The notes under the pieces are model-generated. The model was not told the origin of the DNA, searched no databases, and saw nothing but the letters and a program-made list of their open reading frames with translations. This document shows positions 46,441-59,149 of a stretch of DNA of 64,000 bases, in pieces. Position 1 is the stretch's first letter. The number at the start of each line of letters is the position of its first letter. The position numbers were made by a program, and so were the translations under genes. The DNA is from Lycium barbarum (taxonomy: Eukaryota > Streptophyta > Magnoliopsida > Solanales > Solanaceae): the NCBI RefSeq assembly GCF_019175385.1, contig NC_083340.1:8533706-8597705 (forward strand), given 5' to 3'.

Positions 46441-48963
46441 CCGCGCAGTAAGAACAATGAGTCTCAACAATACTACTCCAGGACTCAAAATGCCAACAAG
46501 TTCGATGGCAAAAAGTCAAATGGTCGTCAGGGTTATGCTGAGAAGATGGCGCAGGTCGAGAAAAAGGGATGCTACATATGTGGAGGACCACACGGCTTCA
46601 GAAATTGCCCCGACTTGAAGAGCCTCAATGAAATGGTTCATGATCGAAAGGAGCAGACACAAAGAGAGAGTTCAGACACCGCACAGTTAGGTATGATAGG
46701 CATATGTGGCGCTGTCAAGGAGCAACCCATCCAACCCGACGAGAATAGAAATCAATACGTGGATCTCACTATAAACAACAAGCTCGCTCGGGAATTGGTG
46801 GACACTGGAGCAACTCACAATTTTGTGACCGAGGTTGCAGCGAAGAGACTAGAGTTGAAGCTCGCTCCAATTAACGCCCTCGTTAAGACTGTGAATGCTA
46901 AGCCAGAAAATGCTCGTGGTGTAGCTAATGGCGTTGGTGTCAAATTGGGTGATTGGAAAGGTACGACAAATTTTACTGCCACTACTATGGATATCTTTGA
47001 CATTGTTCTGGGACAAGAGTTCTTTAGGCATTGCCACGCGATGATCGACCCCTACCTCAAACGTCTTTTGGTCTTGGAGCGAGAAGTAGCTTGTATGGTG
47101 CCTACAGTGACTATACCGCATGCAAAGGGACAAACACAACTTTCAGCTATGCAGCTAATCAAAGGTCTCAAGAAAGGAGAGCCAACATTCATGGCAACCA
47201 TTGCAAGTTTGGAAGAATACAAGGGTCCCCAGAACACACTGCCTCCTTGCATAGAGAAGTTGCTCGAGGAGAACAAAGATGTCATGCCCGATGAGCTACC
47301 TAAGCACATGCCTCCTAGACGTGAGGTGGATCATAAGATTGAGTTGGAGCCAGGGGCTAAGCCACCCGCATTTGCCCCTTATCGCATGGCACCGCCTGAG
47401 TTGGAGGAGCTTAGGAAACAATTAAAGGAGTTACTAGATGCCGGCCACATTCGCCCATCGAAGGCACCCTTTGGTGCACCGGTGTTGTTTCAAAAGAAGA
47501 AGGATGGATCGTTGCGCCTGTGTATAGACTATCGGGCACTTAATAAGGTCACAGTGAAGAACAAGTACCCGATCCCGCTCATTGCCGACTTATTTGATAG
47601 ACTTGGACAAGCCAAGTACTTTACCAAGGTGGATCTTCGCAAAGGTTACTACCAGGTTCGGATTGCAGAAGGGGACGAACCAAAGACAGCCTGTGTGACA
47701 AGGTACGGAGCCTTCGAGTGGTTGGTGATGCCCTTCGGGTTAACCAACGCACCCGCTACATTTTGCACTCTCATGAATGAGATCTTTCATCCCTACCTGG
47801 ATCAGTTCGTGGTAGTATACTTGGATGATATAGTCATCTACAGCAACACTTTGGGGGAGCACGTGGAACACCTACGAAAGGTTTTCCAAGTTTTGCGAGA
47901 GAATGAGCTATACATCAAGAGGGAAAAGTGCGAGTTTGCACAATCAAAGGTGCACTTCTTGGGCCATGTCATTAGCAATGGCGAGCTATGCATGGATGAT
48001 GCTAAGGTACGAGCTATCCAAGAGTGGGAGGCACCTACAAAGGTAACCGAGTTGAGATCCTTCCTTGGCCTTGTTAATTACTACCGGCGTTTTATCAATG
48101 GCTATTCAGGTAAGGCAGCACCCTTGACCGAGTTGTTAAAGAAGAGAAAATCATGGGGGTGGATGGAGCACTGCCAAAAGGCGTTTGAAGACCTTAAGGA
48201 AGCCGTGACAGAGGAGCCAGTTCTAGCGCTGTCCGACTTTAGCAAAATGTTCGAGGTGCATACAGATGCTTCTGAATTTTCCATTGGGGGTGTCCTGATG
48301 CAAGATAGACATCCCATAGCATTCGAGAGCCGCAAGTTGAACGATACTGAGCGGCGTTACACGGTGCAAGAGAAGGAGATGACTACCATTGTGCATTGTC
48401 TTCGCATATGGAGACATTATTTGTTGGGGTCGAAGTTCGTGGTCAAGACTGATAATGTGGCCACTAGCTACTTCCAAACACAGAAGAAGCTCACACCAAA
48501 ACAGGCTAGGTGGCAAGATTTCTTGGCTGAGTTCGACTATGTGTTGGAGTATAAGCCGGGCAAGGGTAACGTTGTAGCCGATGCCTTGAGTAGAAAGGTC
48601 GAGCTTGTTGCAATTACTTCATCAAGTTGGGATATACGGGAGGCTATAAAGGAAGGCATGCAACATGATCCCACAGCTAAGCAGCTTATGGAGTTAGCCA
48701 CCCAGGGGAAGACGAGGCGCTTTTGGGTAGAAGACGGTATATTGCTCACCACAGGTCGGAGAGTCTACGTGCCGAAGTTTGGAGATATTAGGCGGCGTAT
48801 TATGAAGGAGAGCCACGACACCTTATGGGCTGGTCACCCAGGTCAACGCCGCACTAGAGCCTTAGTTGAGTCGGTCTATTATTGGACGCGCATGCGTGAG
48901 GACATAGAGTGTTATGTGCAGACTTGTCTTGTGTGCCAACAAGACAAGGTTGAGCAAAGGTAG
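46441..48963 (+). pseudogene. Chromovirus pol: zinc knuckle, protease, RT, RNase H, integrase N-terminus
   Basis: The open frame from 46546 has 805 codons. Residues 9-21 are a CCHC knuckle ([13 protein letters not shown]), D86 is the protease Asp in VDTGATHNF, and RT spans about 270-450 with YLDD at 425-428. RNase H has D574 (HTDAS), E610, D636 and D679 (ADALSR). The integrase zinc finger has H757, H764, C794 and C797. The frame is open from 46441 in the same phase, so the ATG at 46546 is not the true start; gag and pol were one frame before the indel near 46440. A TAG at 48961-48963 stops it at the start of the integrase core. Confidence 0.92.
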
Positions 48964-50100
48964 CCCGGAGGACTTTTGGAGCCACTACCAATAGCGGAGC
49001 GTCCATGGGAGAGCGTGACTATGGACTTTATCACCTGTCTACCGAAGTCCGACGATTATGGAACTATCATGGTGGTCGTGGATAGATTTTCGAAGCATGC
49101 CACTTTCATGCCCGTTTCACCAGGATGTACAGCTAAGGAAGCCGCCAAACTATTCTTCAAGAACGTGGTGAAATATTGGGGCTTACCAAGGCATATCATC
49201 AGTGATCGAGACCCCCACTTCACTGGAAACTTTTGGAGAGAGTTGTTCGACATACTTGGAACGGAGCTACACTTTTCCACTAGTTTCCACCCGCAAACGG
49301 ATGGACAAACAGAACGGGTCAATGCCTTATTGGAGTGCTATTTGAGGCATTATGTGAGTGCACACCAGAAGGATTGGGCAAGGCTCTTAGACCTAGCCAG
49401 TTCTCCTATAACCTGCAACGGAGTGAGTCCACCGGACGAACACCATTTGAGCTAACCACAGGCCAGCAACCACAAACTCCACATTCACTACCGGCAGCAT
49501 TCGAGGGGAAGAGTTTGGGGGCTTACCATATGGCCAAGGGGTTCGAGGAGCAGCTTGACACTGCTAAGTCCTACTTGAATAAGGCAGCAAAGAAGATGAA
49601 GAAGTTTGCTGACCGCAAGCGTCGTCCCACAGATTATAAGGTTGGGGACATGGTTTTGGTGAAGTTTAATCCAAGGCAGTTTAAGACACTACGGGACGTG
49701 CACCAGAACATGGTACGGAAGTATGAGGGGTCGTTTAGGATCGTGGCCAAGGTGGGTAAGATCTCATATAAGTTGGAGTTACCGCCTCATCTTAAGATTC
49801 ACCCCGTCTTCCACGCTAGCGTGCTCAAGCCATACCATGAAGACAAGGATGATCCCAGCCGAGGTCAGTCGAGTCGGGCGCCGATTACCATCACCGTCTC
49901 TCATGATCGGGAAATTGAGGCTATCATTGATTACCAGGCTAGGCGAAAACAAGGGCAGAAAGCCACCACCATGTTCCTCGTCCATTGGAAGGGGCAACCA
50001 CTGGAAGAGGCCACATGGGAGCGTTATGAAGACTTGTGGCAATTTAAAGACAAGATTCAAGAGTTTATGTTGCAGCAATGCGCCGCGGTCGTCGCAACAT
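48964..50100 (+). pseudogene. Chromovirus integrase core and chromodomain
   Basis: It continues in the pol frame after the TAG. The integrase DDE residues are visible: Asp in TMDFITCLP, Asp in SDRDPHFTG and Glu in TDGQTERVN. A frameshift near 49400 moves the rest to the frame ending 50243 (GRTPFELTTG, then the GPY/F-like region with KFNPRQFKTL). The last part, about 49905-50075, is a chromodomain with VHWKGQPLEEATWE, which in this group guides insertion to marked chromatin. Confidence 0.9.
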
Positions 50101-50117
50101 CAGGTGGGGGAGAACGT
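50101..50117 (+). promoter_or_regulatory. Polypurine tract of the chromovirus
   Basis: CAGGTGGGGGAGAACGT lies between the end of pol and the inverted LTR. The last bases ACGT also belong to the inverted repeat, since they mirror the ACGT just after the 5' LTR (43123-43126). Confidence 0.75.
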
Positions 50118-50632
50118 TGTCACGTCCTTAGTCTTCAACTAAGCGCACGTGCGGCACTTGACAACTCGTTCACGTTCTTGCACAACTTGCTCACGATCTT
50201 GTTATGCCAAGTCAGCCTAGTTTACTACACTCAAGATCGCTAAAGGAATAGTAATTGAGAAAGACAAGAGAAATTTGCTAGAAGGAAACTTTTTGTTATA
50301 GAAGACTTGATTGATTTTGCTTGATGGATTTTACAAATGTATGCCTCTCTATTTATACTACACACATAGGGACTAATGGATAAATAATAATTGTTACACA
50401 AGTCCCTCTATATTTGCAAGTATGCCCCTCTCTAGAATTCTCTACATGTCTAGAATATTCTAAAGTTTTTCAAGAAAGTCTTCCTAAATATTTTATAAGG
50501 ATCTAAAGACTCTCCAAGAAAACTCTCCATGGCTCTAGAATCTTCCCATAAATGTTAACATCTTTGCCATGTAAGCATCCACATGTCTAAAATATGTGCT
50601 TATGTAGCAAGATGACTTGGAAGGTCATCACA
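50118..50632 (-). mobile_element. Inverted 3' LTR of the chromovirus
   Basis: TGTCACGTCC to GGTCATCACA is the reverse complement of 42607-43122 along its whole length. Its TATA motif (TTTATACT at about 50352-50359) points back into the element. A normal 3' LTR would be direct. Confidence 0.95.
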
Positions 50633-51924
50633 CTATACTAAATAGACGCATTCCTTTGTTTTCTAACCTTAAATTCCATTATCTGCCATTATGGCTGTGG
50701 GTTTGTGGGTTTCAGAAGGTAAAATGTTGCGTTCTTCACTTAATCATAAGCATAAGTCCTTTAATTTTCTTCTTTATCCTCTATAATTATTTTAAGCTGG
50801 CTTTCTTTCTAATCCTTTACATTTTTCTTTTCTTTCGCATGTACAACCGGAGCTGAAGAGTTTCACTTTGAGACTCAACGATACTTCTTACGGAGTCCGC
50901 ATACCATCCACCGTCTTCGTTTTTCACTTTGCCCAAACAGAGAATTGCAGAGCATCATTATCCCTTCGTGAAAGCCGAAAATGGCTAAAATCATTTTATG
51001 TCACTTCGTTTATTTGCTGGCGTGATTTAAATGACTTGTGTGACTAACATTTATCTAACTGTGTGATTATGATAAAATATTTAGCTGTTTATGTTTAACC
51101 GAGCCTATTTTATATTGGGATGCCTTAATTAGTAAATTTAGGTCTTAAATCAAGTGAGTTTAATTGTTCCTCGTAAGTTTGGGATTTTTAGTTAGAAGGA
51201 GAGATATGCTGCCAAAGCGTCGTAAATTTTACACATTAACGCTAGCTTGTTTTGAGGAAATAAAAAAAAAAACGAACTAATTTTCATGGATAATTGTTCC
51301 ACTTTAGCTCCTTTCTAACACTTGAAATACGTATTTATTAAAACAACTTTTGCACAATTTATATTGAACTAATAGTCTTTCTATAAAATCTTTAAATTTT
51401 TATTAATATTAATCTTACAATAACTCTTTTAATTTGTTAGTCCGCATAACTTATTTTCCTCAAATATTTATAAAACGTTACATAATCCAGCGCTTTCTCT
51501 AATTTATTTACAGCTAAAGTATTTTAGGAAATTGTTACCTTTTCTGAAAAGTCCTATTTTAAACAATATTATTATATTTCTATTTATAACTTTAGCAACA
51601 TTTACAAACTATTTTCCCAAATAGTTAAAGTATTATATTTGTATATTTTAGTTCTAATTAATTAGCATAAGTCCGGTCGGTTAACCATCATTAATGGAAT
51701 TTAAAGGATGCCTAATACCTTTTCTTTAAATTAGTTGAACCCGTACCTAGAATCATTTGGTTTCGTAGATTTTAAAATAGAGTTAACTTTAGATAATTAC
51801 TTTAATTAACCTTAGGTGCCTAATTCACCATAAATAATTAGGTGGCGACTCCTAACTTTAAATAACTCCGGAATTACCCGGATGTTGTAAACTATTTTGA
51901 CACTGGTTAAAATTGGGTATAACA

Positions 51925-53077
51925 CATGTATGACAAAAGAAAGCTTGTAACATTGCTTCTCAATTTGAGACAATTCTTTTTACCATTGATCTTGTCATCC
52001 CTTTCTAAAATTAAGCATCTTTAATTTGCGATCATTTATCAACTCCTCTAAATTAAAATTGCATTCCATGGATTTTGCCCTGCAAATCTAAGTCACGTCT
52101 TCACTAACAACACTATTACTATGCTGCAAATTTTGGAGTAATATTCTTATGAAAAAATCTTGAGATAAATGATGAGCTGTGACATTAAAGAAAACTTAAG
52201 CTTCAAATTAAAAGTTCATGAGAGCACATACCCTACAACCTCTCATGATTAAGAATTCATGAAAGAGTGACCTATTCAAAAAGAAAGATCAACATTTCAG
52301 ATGATGTTCAATAACATTTTCCAAACTTTCCACAAGGAATTTCTTAAAAAAAAGAAAGAAAGCTAATAACTGAAAAATAAATACTACTATGACATTTATC
52401 AATTTTGCTAATTCGAGTTTTACTTCATGAACATCACCTTTTAGTATTAATATGAAACTGGGGAAGCAATGAAAGTAATGAAGAAAAGAATGACACGAAA
52501 AGGTAAACGAAAGAGCAAATGAAAAATAAAGACAAAACTCACCCAAAGATTCGTACAGTTACGTCTGGTTCTATTCCTTTGGGACAAATGCACTCAGTTT
52601 TGCGTTTTTTCTTTTACCCTCTTCTTGTGTCGGTTCATAAGTCTTTTAACAAAAAACTCACATTCTCCTTTAATATGCCATGAACAATGGCAAATTATTT
52701 TGTGATTAGGCTATAGAAGATAAAAGTAAGGAAATTTCTCACCAAAACTATTACCGAGACACGATTAATAATTAAAACTTATAATCTTTAGATGCAGGAA
52801 AATCCGAATTCAAGATTGCCTGCAAAAGCTAAAACACACAGATTATCAATCAAGCAAACTGATCTCTTTTTGTTGCCAAAAAATTGTACACAACAAAAAA
52901 AGCACTTAAAATCTTAAAATTCTCTCTTTTTACAATAAAAACCTGTGCTAATACAAACAATGAATCCATTCTATAGATTTGAAAAGGGATATTCAATAGC
53001 CTTACCTAGCTGATCTTCATCTTTTTCTTTTTACTTTCCTATAAAATCCGAAAGCGTAGCGTTCCTTCAAAGTGGAT
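51925..53077. other. Unassigned DNA
   Basis: No gene or element ends identified between the long LTR and the CACTA element. Confidence 0.4.
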
Positions 53078-53080
53078 AGA

Positions 53081-53465
53081 CACTACTAAAAAACTACTGA
53101 AAACCGACCTCAGTGAGGTCGGAAAAAAAAGCGACCTCATGAGGTCGGTATAAGCATGCTTTTAATTTTATAATTTTTTTTCTTTAAAAGACCGACTTCC
53201 TGAAGTGGATAATTTAATAATAAATTGCACAAAACACATGACTTACCTCAATAGGTCGCAAAGTTGTCATGCTAAACAATATCGACTACACGAGGTCGGT
53301 AAATATTTTAAAAAAATTAAATATATATTTAATTGGGCGACCTCATGTGGTCGGAATGCATAATTAAAAAAAATCTAAAAACAATTTTTTCAATTACCGA
53401 CCACACGAGGTCGAAACATTTTAAAATAAAAATAATTAAATTACGGTAACCGACCTCGCTAAATC
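53081..53465. repeat. 5' subterminal palindromic repeats of CACTA
   Basis: About eight copies of a 16-20 bp palindrome near CCGACCTCATGAGGTCGG (53105, 53131, 53190, 53243, 53281, 53338, 53397, 53449). Subterminal motifs bind the TNPA-type protein in known CACTA elements. Confidence 0.88.
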
Positions 53466-55084
53466 AAATTAATATCACATAGCTAACACCACTTTTCCCC
53501 ATTTTTCATTTCCCCCTCTTTTCATTGCCTCGATTTCAGCCATCGCCGCCCATCGCCCATCGTTCATTGCCCGCCTTCCGTAGCCCAGTTCCCGCCGTCG
53601 CCGTCTCCGGCGCAGTCCACCGTCCAATCGAGGTATTTTTTTTTTCCTTTTGGTCGTTTTTCCAACAGTTTTTGTGATTTGTCACAGAATTTTTAAACAT
53701 ATGTCGTTTTCCTTCTCCTAAATATACAAACATAGATACATGCCCCCCTTATTCATTACCATATAGTACCAATTATTTTTCTCCTCTCCATCTCCGTTTT
53801 TAGGGATTCAGTTCCACTGCTTTGTTGAGTCAATTTGCTGATTTCGGGATCGACTTTCCATTCTTGATTCCTCAAGTAGATTAATGTGAAATTTCTATGA
53901 GATTGTTATTCAGTTCCTAGCCATTTAAGGTATTTATTCTTGACAGCTTCCTCTTCTTTTAGGATTGGGTTTTAGTTCTAGGGTTAGGTTTTAACTCTGT
54001 TCTGAAGATTAAGGTCTATTAATGATAGCCCCCCATTCCATTAACATTAGGTTTTAATTCTGTTATGAAGATTTTGATTGATTAAAATTGAAAGTTGGTA
54101 AATTTGTTAATTTTTGTGAAGGGGTAATAATTTGATGGACCATTCGATTTAGTTTCCATTCTCAGATACTATGCCTGGTGGCTGCAAATTAGCATTGGTA
54201 GATTTAGTCACGTTTAATGTGTGAACTTAGCTTGTTTGGATAGTGTCGTACTACTCTATCGAACAGTTAAGGTTAGTACTTCGTACTACTCTTTCTTATT
54301 TCTCATTGCTTAATATGCTCTTTGTTTACTTTCCAATATATGGCACATCATGTTTATTTATCAAATGGTAAATTACTCGTTTCAACTCGCTCAATTTTGC
54401 TCCACTTTGAACTCTTGGTTTTAGTGCTTTGTTGATGTATGCTAACAGAGATGGTTGGGTGAAGTAGCTTTTAAGCTTTCATTTGTCCGACAATTTGTTG
54501 TTTTTAGAAGCAGGCTTAGGGTAGCATCCACAGAACTTAAAATAAGGATATTGTGGTAAGTTTGGTTATTTTATTGAAGTTAAAATAAATGTTTTAAATA
54601 TAAAAATGTACTATATCACCCTCCACATCTTCACTTATTTATCTAAGTTTGCAGGTTAGAGAATAAACTAATTATTTTCCTTCTTGGTTTGAATATAAAA
54701 ATGACTCCTTCTTGGTTTGAATGATTGCACCCATTGTTTGTGGTTTGGTTCTCTCGTTATTTATCTTTGATGCAACACTCACCTACTTTGATCAGTGACT
54801 TGACTGACACTAAGATTAGTGATACAAGCATCTCTCCAGCTTTCAACTCATTTGGTGTTTATGTATTCCCTTGCATAGTAAAGACCTGCAAAACAGAAAA
54901 CTGAGTTAGTAAAAATTACCACCATGTTCTCTTCCCATAGGATTTAAAGCATTTAGCAGCAACCCAAAACAGCAAGTATGTCACACCACTTCTACAAATT
55001 CCATTTTGTGCAATATATTTTAATGTTTAAATTAAACATTGAATTTGTGTATTAACAATTTCAAATCTTGTGTAATTTATGTAG

Positions 55085-55532
55085 ATGGAATCTCGTAGTT
55101 GGATGTATACTAGAACAAATGACGGTAGAGGGGGGATGAGGCAAGAATTTATGGACGGTGTCGTTGCTTTGTTGAATATGCAATGACACTTGAACCTTTT
55201 ATAATCAAAGGCTTGGTTAGGTGTCCTTGTGAGAAATGTGCATGTAGGAATTATGAGACACCAAAGATTATTAGGCTTCATCTCTATACTCACGGCTTTC
55301 AATTAAATTATACAGTATGGACTAGTCGGATACTAGTTTGGGAGGATTTCAAAACTTTGTTGTTGGTGAAAGTAGTAGGGCAGCGGAACCTGATGTCCAA
55401 AATTATAGAATGCACGACATGATTCAGGATGCTTATGGGATGCATTCCGATTTTGAGCCACAGTTTCTCCACCACTTGATATGCGACGGAGATCAAGAAC
55501 TTCTTCGGCTTTGTAATTTCAGCGCTTCCTGA
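55085..55532 (+). pseudogene. TNP2-like transposase N-terminal fragment
   Basis: ATG 55085 directly follows a splice-acceptor-like TTTATGTAG. The first codons (ESRSWMYTRTN, QEFMDGVVALLN) and, after a frameshift near 55180, VRCPCEKCACRN plus LHLYTHGF match the Transpos_assoc zinc domain that starts TNP2/TNPD proteins of CACTA elements. A second shift (about 55335) leads to GESSRAAEPDVQNYRMHDMI. It then ends without the catalytic DDE region, lost by deletion. It cannot produce a transposase. Confidence 0.8.
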
Positions 55533-55756
55533 TTGTAATTACTCTTGTTGAAAGTCTCAAGAAATTGGCGAATTGACTATGCTGTTGTTCTTGCAATTCC
55601 ACAACCTTTGTAGAATGTGGAACTTGTTTCAAGATTCGGTCTTTACACAATGAACAAACGACACAATTTGCAGTTTCAAACAACTCCTAACATTTGCGAT
55701 CATAACATTTTCTTTTATAAGACACAATTATTTAGCCATATTGTTATTTCTTTTAT

Positions 55757-55786
55757 GACCGCGCAAAGCGCGGGTAGATTTGCTAG
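55757..55786 (+). mobile_element. Helitron 3' terminus inside the CACTA element
   Basis: A perfect hairpin CCGCGC-AAA-GCGCGG (55759-55773) is followed 9 bases later by CTAG then T, the diagnostic Helitron 3' end. The 5' end (TC) was not found. It lies between the TNP2 and transposase_24 remnants, so a small Helitron may fill part of the deletion. Confidence 0.65.
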
Positions 55787-55841
55787 TTTACTATAATATT
55801 GATTGATTCATTATTAATAAACTAATTACTATTCATTGCAG

Positions 55842-58787
55842 AGAAAGTGTTTCTGGCTCCCGGAACATGAAGCTCATGTCGCCCAAAACTTCGAGAAGAA
55901 AGCAGGGCAGCTGCTAAAGGGTGCATTAGGAAGGGTTCGTGAAGACCAAGCGAAGCCTGATTGGATCCGGCCGGAGGCCTATAACAAGCTATTGTAGTAC
56001 TAGGCATCTGATGAATTTAAGAAACAAAGTGAAACAGGGAAGAAGGCCAGAAATTCTACGAAGGGTGGCTCCCTACACACTAGTGGGGCTAAGAGCCAAG
56101 CGGCTGTGAGGAAGGAGCTGGTATTTTTCCTTTAGTCCTATTGTAGGATAATCAATTTATTTCATTTTCTTTATTAATTACTCAATTATTCTTTTTGCAG
56201 GAACTCAAAGAAAAGAGGATATTGCCTCAAGATGAGGCATTTAGAATCACTCACGTGAAGAAGAAGAAAAACAGTCAAGAACCAGACAAATGGGTTGAGG
56301 AACGGGCTAAGCAGTCCTAGGTAAGTTTAATTGAATTTCTTTTTCTACTATGTGTTGGTTCTGCTTGTATTAGTGACCTTGTTCAAGATATCCAAGGTGA
56401 GTTCTACCAAATTAGCTAAAAGCCAAACGAAAAAAAGAAAAACAACATGATTTCTGCTGTACCAAATTAGTGACCTTGTTCAAGACCTTGTATGTATTTT
56501 GACTTGTTATCATCCAAAAAGTTCGAGTAAACCGTTGTGAAGTGTTCAGCTCACAAACTTTTCACAGATCTTGGAGACTAGAAGCTGTGCAACTTTGGGC
56601 AGAAGCTAGAACAATTTACTACTGTACTATTTCTGCTGCTGCTACTACTGTTATTGCGACTACTCGTGTAGAGTATTGTTATGATAGGAAATGGTATTTT
56701 GGCATTTTAGAGAAGAGGTTAATTTGTTATGATGGAGTAAATAGAAAGCAGGAAAGACTTCCGATTCAAAAAAATAATTAAATAGAAAGCAAGCAATACT
56801 TCTAATTCAAAAAATAAATAAATAGAAAGCAGGTAAGAGTATAGCCTTTTGGAAATAGAAGACGAAGCTGAAGGAGATACTTGCATGATAACTTCAAACT
56901 CAAACTATTAAGGGAATTGTAAAAGTATTGCTTGCCAAGTTTCCATAGATGGACGAGTCAAATCTATGTGGGGAAAGGCGCATTGAGTAGTATTTGGTGC
57001 CTTCACTTTATTCCCATAAAACTATATCTTTTGGTGATTTATGAGCAACATTCAGTTAGAAATCTATCCCCTTTGCTATTTATGTGTTATAACTCATTGG
57101 TTGAGTTTCCTCAGCGCCATTCTGATGTTCTGTAGGACTCAAGGCTTATATAGTTTACAATATGATAAAAAACATTCTGTTATACAATATGATATTAATT
57201 GCTAGTTCTTCTTTTTTGAAACTTTTGAAAGAGGTCTCTTTCTTTGTTCGAGTTGTTACACATATCAACTCCAAACGGATCAGAATGAATTTATAGGCAC
57301 ATTGCTTTAGCTAACTTGCATTTTTTTTTAAGCAAAGTCCACTAATAAATTCCTGAAGTGTAACCTGCTGCTGCCACTAAATTTCTATCCATACTAGAGT
57401 CACTACACTTTCTATCTATTAGTACTTCCAGTAGCAATTCTCAAAAAAACAGCAAAACCAGGACTTTTGCTCTGCATCTTTCCTTGTGTGACTTTGCACA
57501 GTACTTAGTGAAAACCAGCAAAATTGGTCTGATGCATGTCTGAGAAAGACCAGCAACAGTACAAGTGAGCTGCTGCTATCTGCAGCAGTTGTAAGTCCTG
57601 CAATATTACACCAGATATCCATAAAGTTTCCAATATTACCCGTGATATATCCTGCAGTCCTGATTTCCATACCAACTGTTGTAGCAACAAAATGGTGAAT
57701 GACTGTATTGCATTGCTGTTTTTCAATTACTATAAATAGCAGCCTATTTGACAAGCGGTAATTTGCAGCATCAAACTTCTTCTCAAAAGATATGCTCTGC
57801 TACCATTCCTGTTGAGTTCAGATTTGATTTCTACCCCATCTTCTACAAGGCACAAACCATTCTCCATTTATTGTCAACCCCTCAGTAGCATGAGTATAGG
57901 ATCAGTGATATAAACATCAACAAAGGTAGTACTGGTGACTTTGTTTTCTCTTAGAACATCAATTTCAAAACCTGCAAAAAGGAAAAATATGTCAGTAGAA
58001 AAAACTGCATTTAGTTTGTTGCCATGATATGAATACAATCAACGGAACCTTTGTGTGCTCTGTTTGGTTCTTTAGCAGTACTGTAGTTGCATTGTAGTTT
58101 TGCTTTCGACTCCATTTTCAGATTTTGAGAATAGGGTGCAAGTTCGAAATTGTACTTAGATATGCTTTGATAAAATAGTGTTATATTGGTTTTACCATTT
58201 AAACAGTTGATTTTCCTTGTTCAATTTCAGATTCAATTTCAACAATCACGGGCTGAGTTATGCAACAGTCTACCACCTGGCACAGAGCCTACAGATGAAC
58301 AATTGAACGAATTGTGGATTGCGACTGTTGGTGGCCCCACTAGGTTTGGCACAACTTATGGAATGGCAAATAGAGCATTTCGTAAATTCCAGTCGCCCCT
58401 GGAAGGCATATGTTCTTCCAATGATGCGGGTCATTGGATAGAGCGAGTGTTATGGCCATGGAGCAGAAGATTCTTTAGCTATCTATGCAGTTACAGGCCT
58501 CGGAGGCTAGGGATAGGCGGAGGGACGAGCAGCTACAGGCTGCAGAGGATGGGGAAAGACGGGGGGACGAGCAATTTACGGGTATGAAAGCTCAATTAGA
58601 CTTATTACTTTCTTCGAGGGGAATTCCCCCTTGTCCTGATGACGCTCGTAGCTCCAAGCGTCGATCTCCCCATTCTCAATCTAGGGCACGACATCGAGAG
58701 GTTAGTCAGGAACTGGGACTTGTAGATGAGCCAAGTAGTGGTGATGATGATGGGGAGCACGTGTCAAACACAGAACAACATGGTTGA
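55842..58787 (+). pseudogene. Transposase_24/TNPA-like gene of the CACTA element
   Basis: Three putative exons with GT-AG borders: 55842-56120, 56201-56320 and 58231-58787. The first reads WLPEHEAHVAQNFEKKAG, then KPDWIRPEAYNK, ASDEFKKQS and GGSLHTSGAKS, the family pattern of plant Transposase_24 (Ptta/En/Spm). The second continues LPQDEAFRITHVKKKK. The third has LPPGTEPTDEQLNELW and a charged tail rich in RDRRRDEQLQA. Two TAG stops (55995, 56001), a third before the second donor (56318) and a frameshift near 58470 disable it. The known role of this family is binding subterminal repeats and aiding excision. The 1.9-kb second intron (56321-58230) may hold further insertions. Confidence 0.78.
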
Positions 58788-59149
58788 ATTTTATGTATCT
58801 TACACACTTATAAATTTTTTGGTGGATTTGTAAAAATGTGAAAGTGTTTGGTGGATGTTTAGTTTGATGTTGTAGACTAACTTAGTGTAGACTAGTATAA
58901 GTATAATGTTTTGTGGATGTTTGTAAAGGTTGAAGTAGTTTAATGTTTTTTGTGAATGTTGAATTACATTTTGATTTAACTTTGAAGTAGTTTCGAGTTG
59001 AATTTGATGTAGTGCGGGTTGTAGCATGTTATTATATGTGCTTGTTGGCAGCTATTTGAGCTGGTTTTAGTTAAATATAGAACTGGTTTGCATTGTTGGT
59101 AGGTGGGCAGTGGCAAAAGTAGCAGAATGTTGCCAATTTTTTTGGAGAA

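Larger units (their letters stand above)
42607..50632 (+). mobile_element. Ty3/gypsy chromovirus with inverted 3' LTR
   Basis: Order: 5' LTR (42607-43122), PBS, gag (interrupted by two LTR-derived insertions), protease, RT, RNase H, integrase, chromodomain, PPT, then an LTR copy in the opposite orientation (50118-50632). CTAT directly flanks both ends (42603-42606 and 50633-50636), a possible short TSD. The integrase ends in a chromodomain (IDYQARRKQ...FLVHWKGQPLEEATWE), which places it among chromoviruses; clade unresolved. It cannot be autonomous: gag is interrupted, and pol carries one in-frame TAG and frameshifts. The two LTRs are very similar by eye (a handful of differences over 515 bp), so the event is recent. 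Confidence 0.9.
40172..51924 (+). mobile_element. Long solo LTR hosting a chromovirus
   Basis: It opens TGTTGACACCCAATTTTGTC and closes TTGGGTATAACA, the plus-strand counterpart of 30939-35513. Removing 42607-50632 leaves about 3.7 kb. A TATA-like CATATAAATATC lies at about 40979, preceded by pyrimidine-rich leader DNA. GGTGGCGACTCCTAA (about 51841) is the conserved end block. No clean TSD (AGTGT versus CATGT). No coding domains outside the nested element. Confidence 0.7.

Noticed and set aside
42607..50632. Endogenous pararetrovirus
   Set aside because: Integrase and chromodomain, LTRs and iMet PBS identify a Ty3/gypsy element; no movement protein or viroplasmin signature seen.
40172..51924. 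Complete autonomous element using the nested gag-pol
   Set aside because: The gag-pol has its own LTRs, PBS and PPT inside; the outer DNA is a separate LTR family.
58485..58787. Independent Arg/Glu-rich protein gene
   Set aside because: It is the frameshifted C-terminal tail of the CACTA transposase_24-like gene.
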